Source: Variovorax gracilis
GTDB taxonomy: Bacteria; Pseudomonadota; Gammaproteobacteria; Burkholderiales; Burkholderiaceae_C
Length of the DNA stretch: 64,000 nt
Direction: 5' to 3'
Assembly: GCF_030317115.1 (NCBI RefSeq)
Contig: NZ_JASZYF010000003.1
Location: forward strand, 349,878 to 413,877
In this document: positions 63,877 through 64,000 of the stretch, piece by piece
Position numbering within the stretch: the stretch's first letter is position 1
Layout of the letters: the number at the start of each line of letters is the position of its first letter
Position numbers and translations under genes: made by a program
The notes under the pieces: model-generated
What the model was told of the DNA's origin: nothing
The model's database searches: none
The model's input: the letters and a program-made list of their open reading frames with translations, nothing else

Positions 63877-64000
63877 CTGCTCTTCCCTTTAGCAGGCTGC
63901 TGAAGTACCAGGCGCGCCGAAGTCATCCTGCGCACTGAAGGCGGCGGTTGTGTGATTTCGACGTTCCAGGGTCGCTGTCGGCGCTGTTTTCCCGCTTCGA
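63877..64000. other. Window edge, no gene assigned
   Basis: 124 bases. A minus-strand frame enters from the edge and stops at TAA near 63891 within AGCAGCCTGCTAA; the plus strand reads TTTAGCAGGCTGCTGAAGT here. An element end of the insertion-sequence type would look like this, but too little is visible to call it. Confidence 0.3.

Overview
The window is a chromosomal stretch of a high-GC betaproteobacterium of the order Burkholderiales, most likely Comamonadaceae and Variovorax-like. The evidence is protein similarity recalled by eye, a SAH riboswitch in front of ahcY-tlyA-metF, the dusB-fis-purH order, and a GC-rich dispersed intergenic repeat of a kind I associate with Comamonadaceae. No search was run, so the genus is an inference. 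Coding density is very high, almost all genes are housekeeping or metabolic, and no gap without a gene exceeds 300 bases. I see no rRNA operon, CRISPR array, prophage or complete insertion sequence.

Layout. 1-5.5 kb: end of a thiD-type kinase, hemL, a small exported protein, then purH, fis and dusB on the minus strand. 5.7-13.5 kb: a YqaA-type membrane protein, a GST, ychF, a MOSC protein, and a plus-strand run of a UbiH-type monooxygenase, dsbC, an M61 peptidase and an enoyl-CoA hydratase. 13.5-16 kb: an ECF sigma factor fused to a membrane-anchored tail, tRNA-Met and a small lipoprotein. 16-20 kb: a lipid locus made of a PlcP-type phosphoesterase and an MGDG-synthase-type glycosyltransferase, divergent from a protein that fuses an alkylglycerol-monooxygenase-like domain to a YhhN/TMEM86 lysoplasmalogenase-like domain. 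20-27.6 kb: ruvB, ruvA, phoH, ybeY, dtd, a CDF transporter, a FecR/OmpA pair and tyrS. 27.7-33.1 kb: an M23 peptidase, anmK, an MFS pump, erpA, rpsI and rplM. 33.3-42.7 kb: rlmJ, the SAH-riboswitch operon ahcY-tlyA-metF-rlpA, prfC, a HAD phosphatase, a DUF4399 protein and slyX. 42.7-52.9 kb: a GNAT, the glutamate/aspartate ABC operon gltIJKL, a LysR/amidase pair, a hydroxyacid dehydrogenase, an ATM1-type ABC exporter and a thioesterase.

52.9-62.7 kb is one long minus-strand fatty-acid or aromatic-acid degradation cluster: TetR regulator, acyl-CoA dehydrogenase, DUF2147 protein, FadB-type and FadA-type enzymes, thioesterase, SDR, HCCA-isomerase-like protein and enoyl-CoA isomerase. A perfect 12-bp palindrome next to the tetR start is the likely operator. 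The window ends with two tandem, paralogous glycine-rich lipoproteins.

The most notable content is the lipid locus at 16-20 kb. A phospholipase-C-like enzyme and a diacylglycerol glycosyltransferase are translationally coupled behind a possible Pho box. Back to back with them is a single polypeptide carrying two domains that in animals are separate ether-lipid-degrading enzymes. The second is the sigma factor fused to a transmembrane, proline-rich tail. Six copies of the intergenic repeat lie at gene ends across the window.
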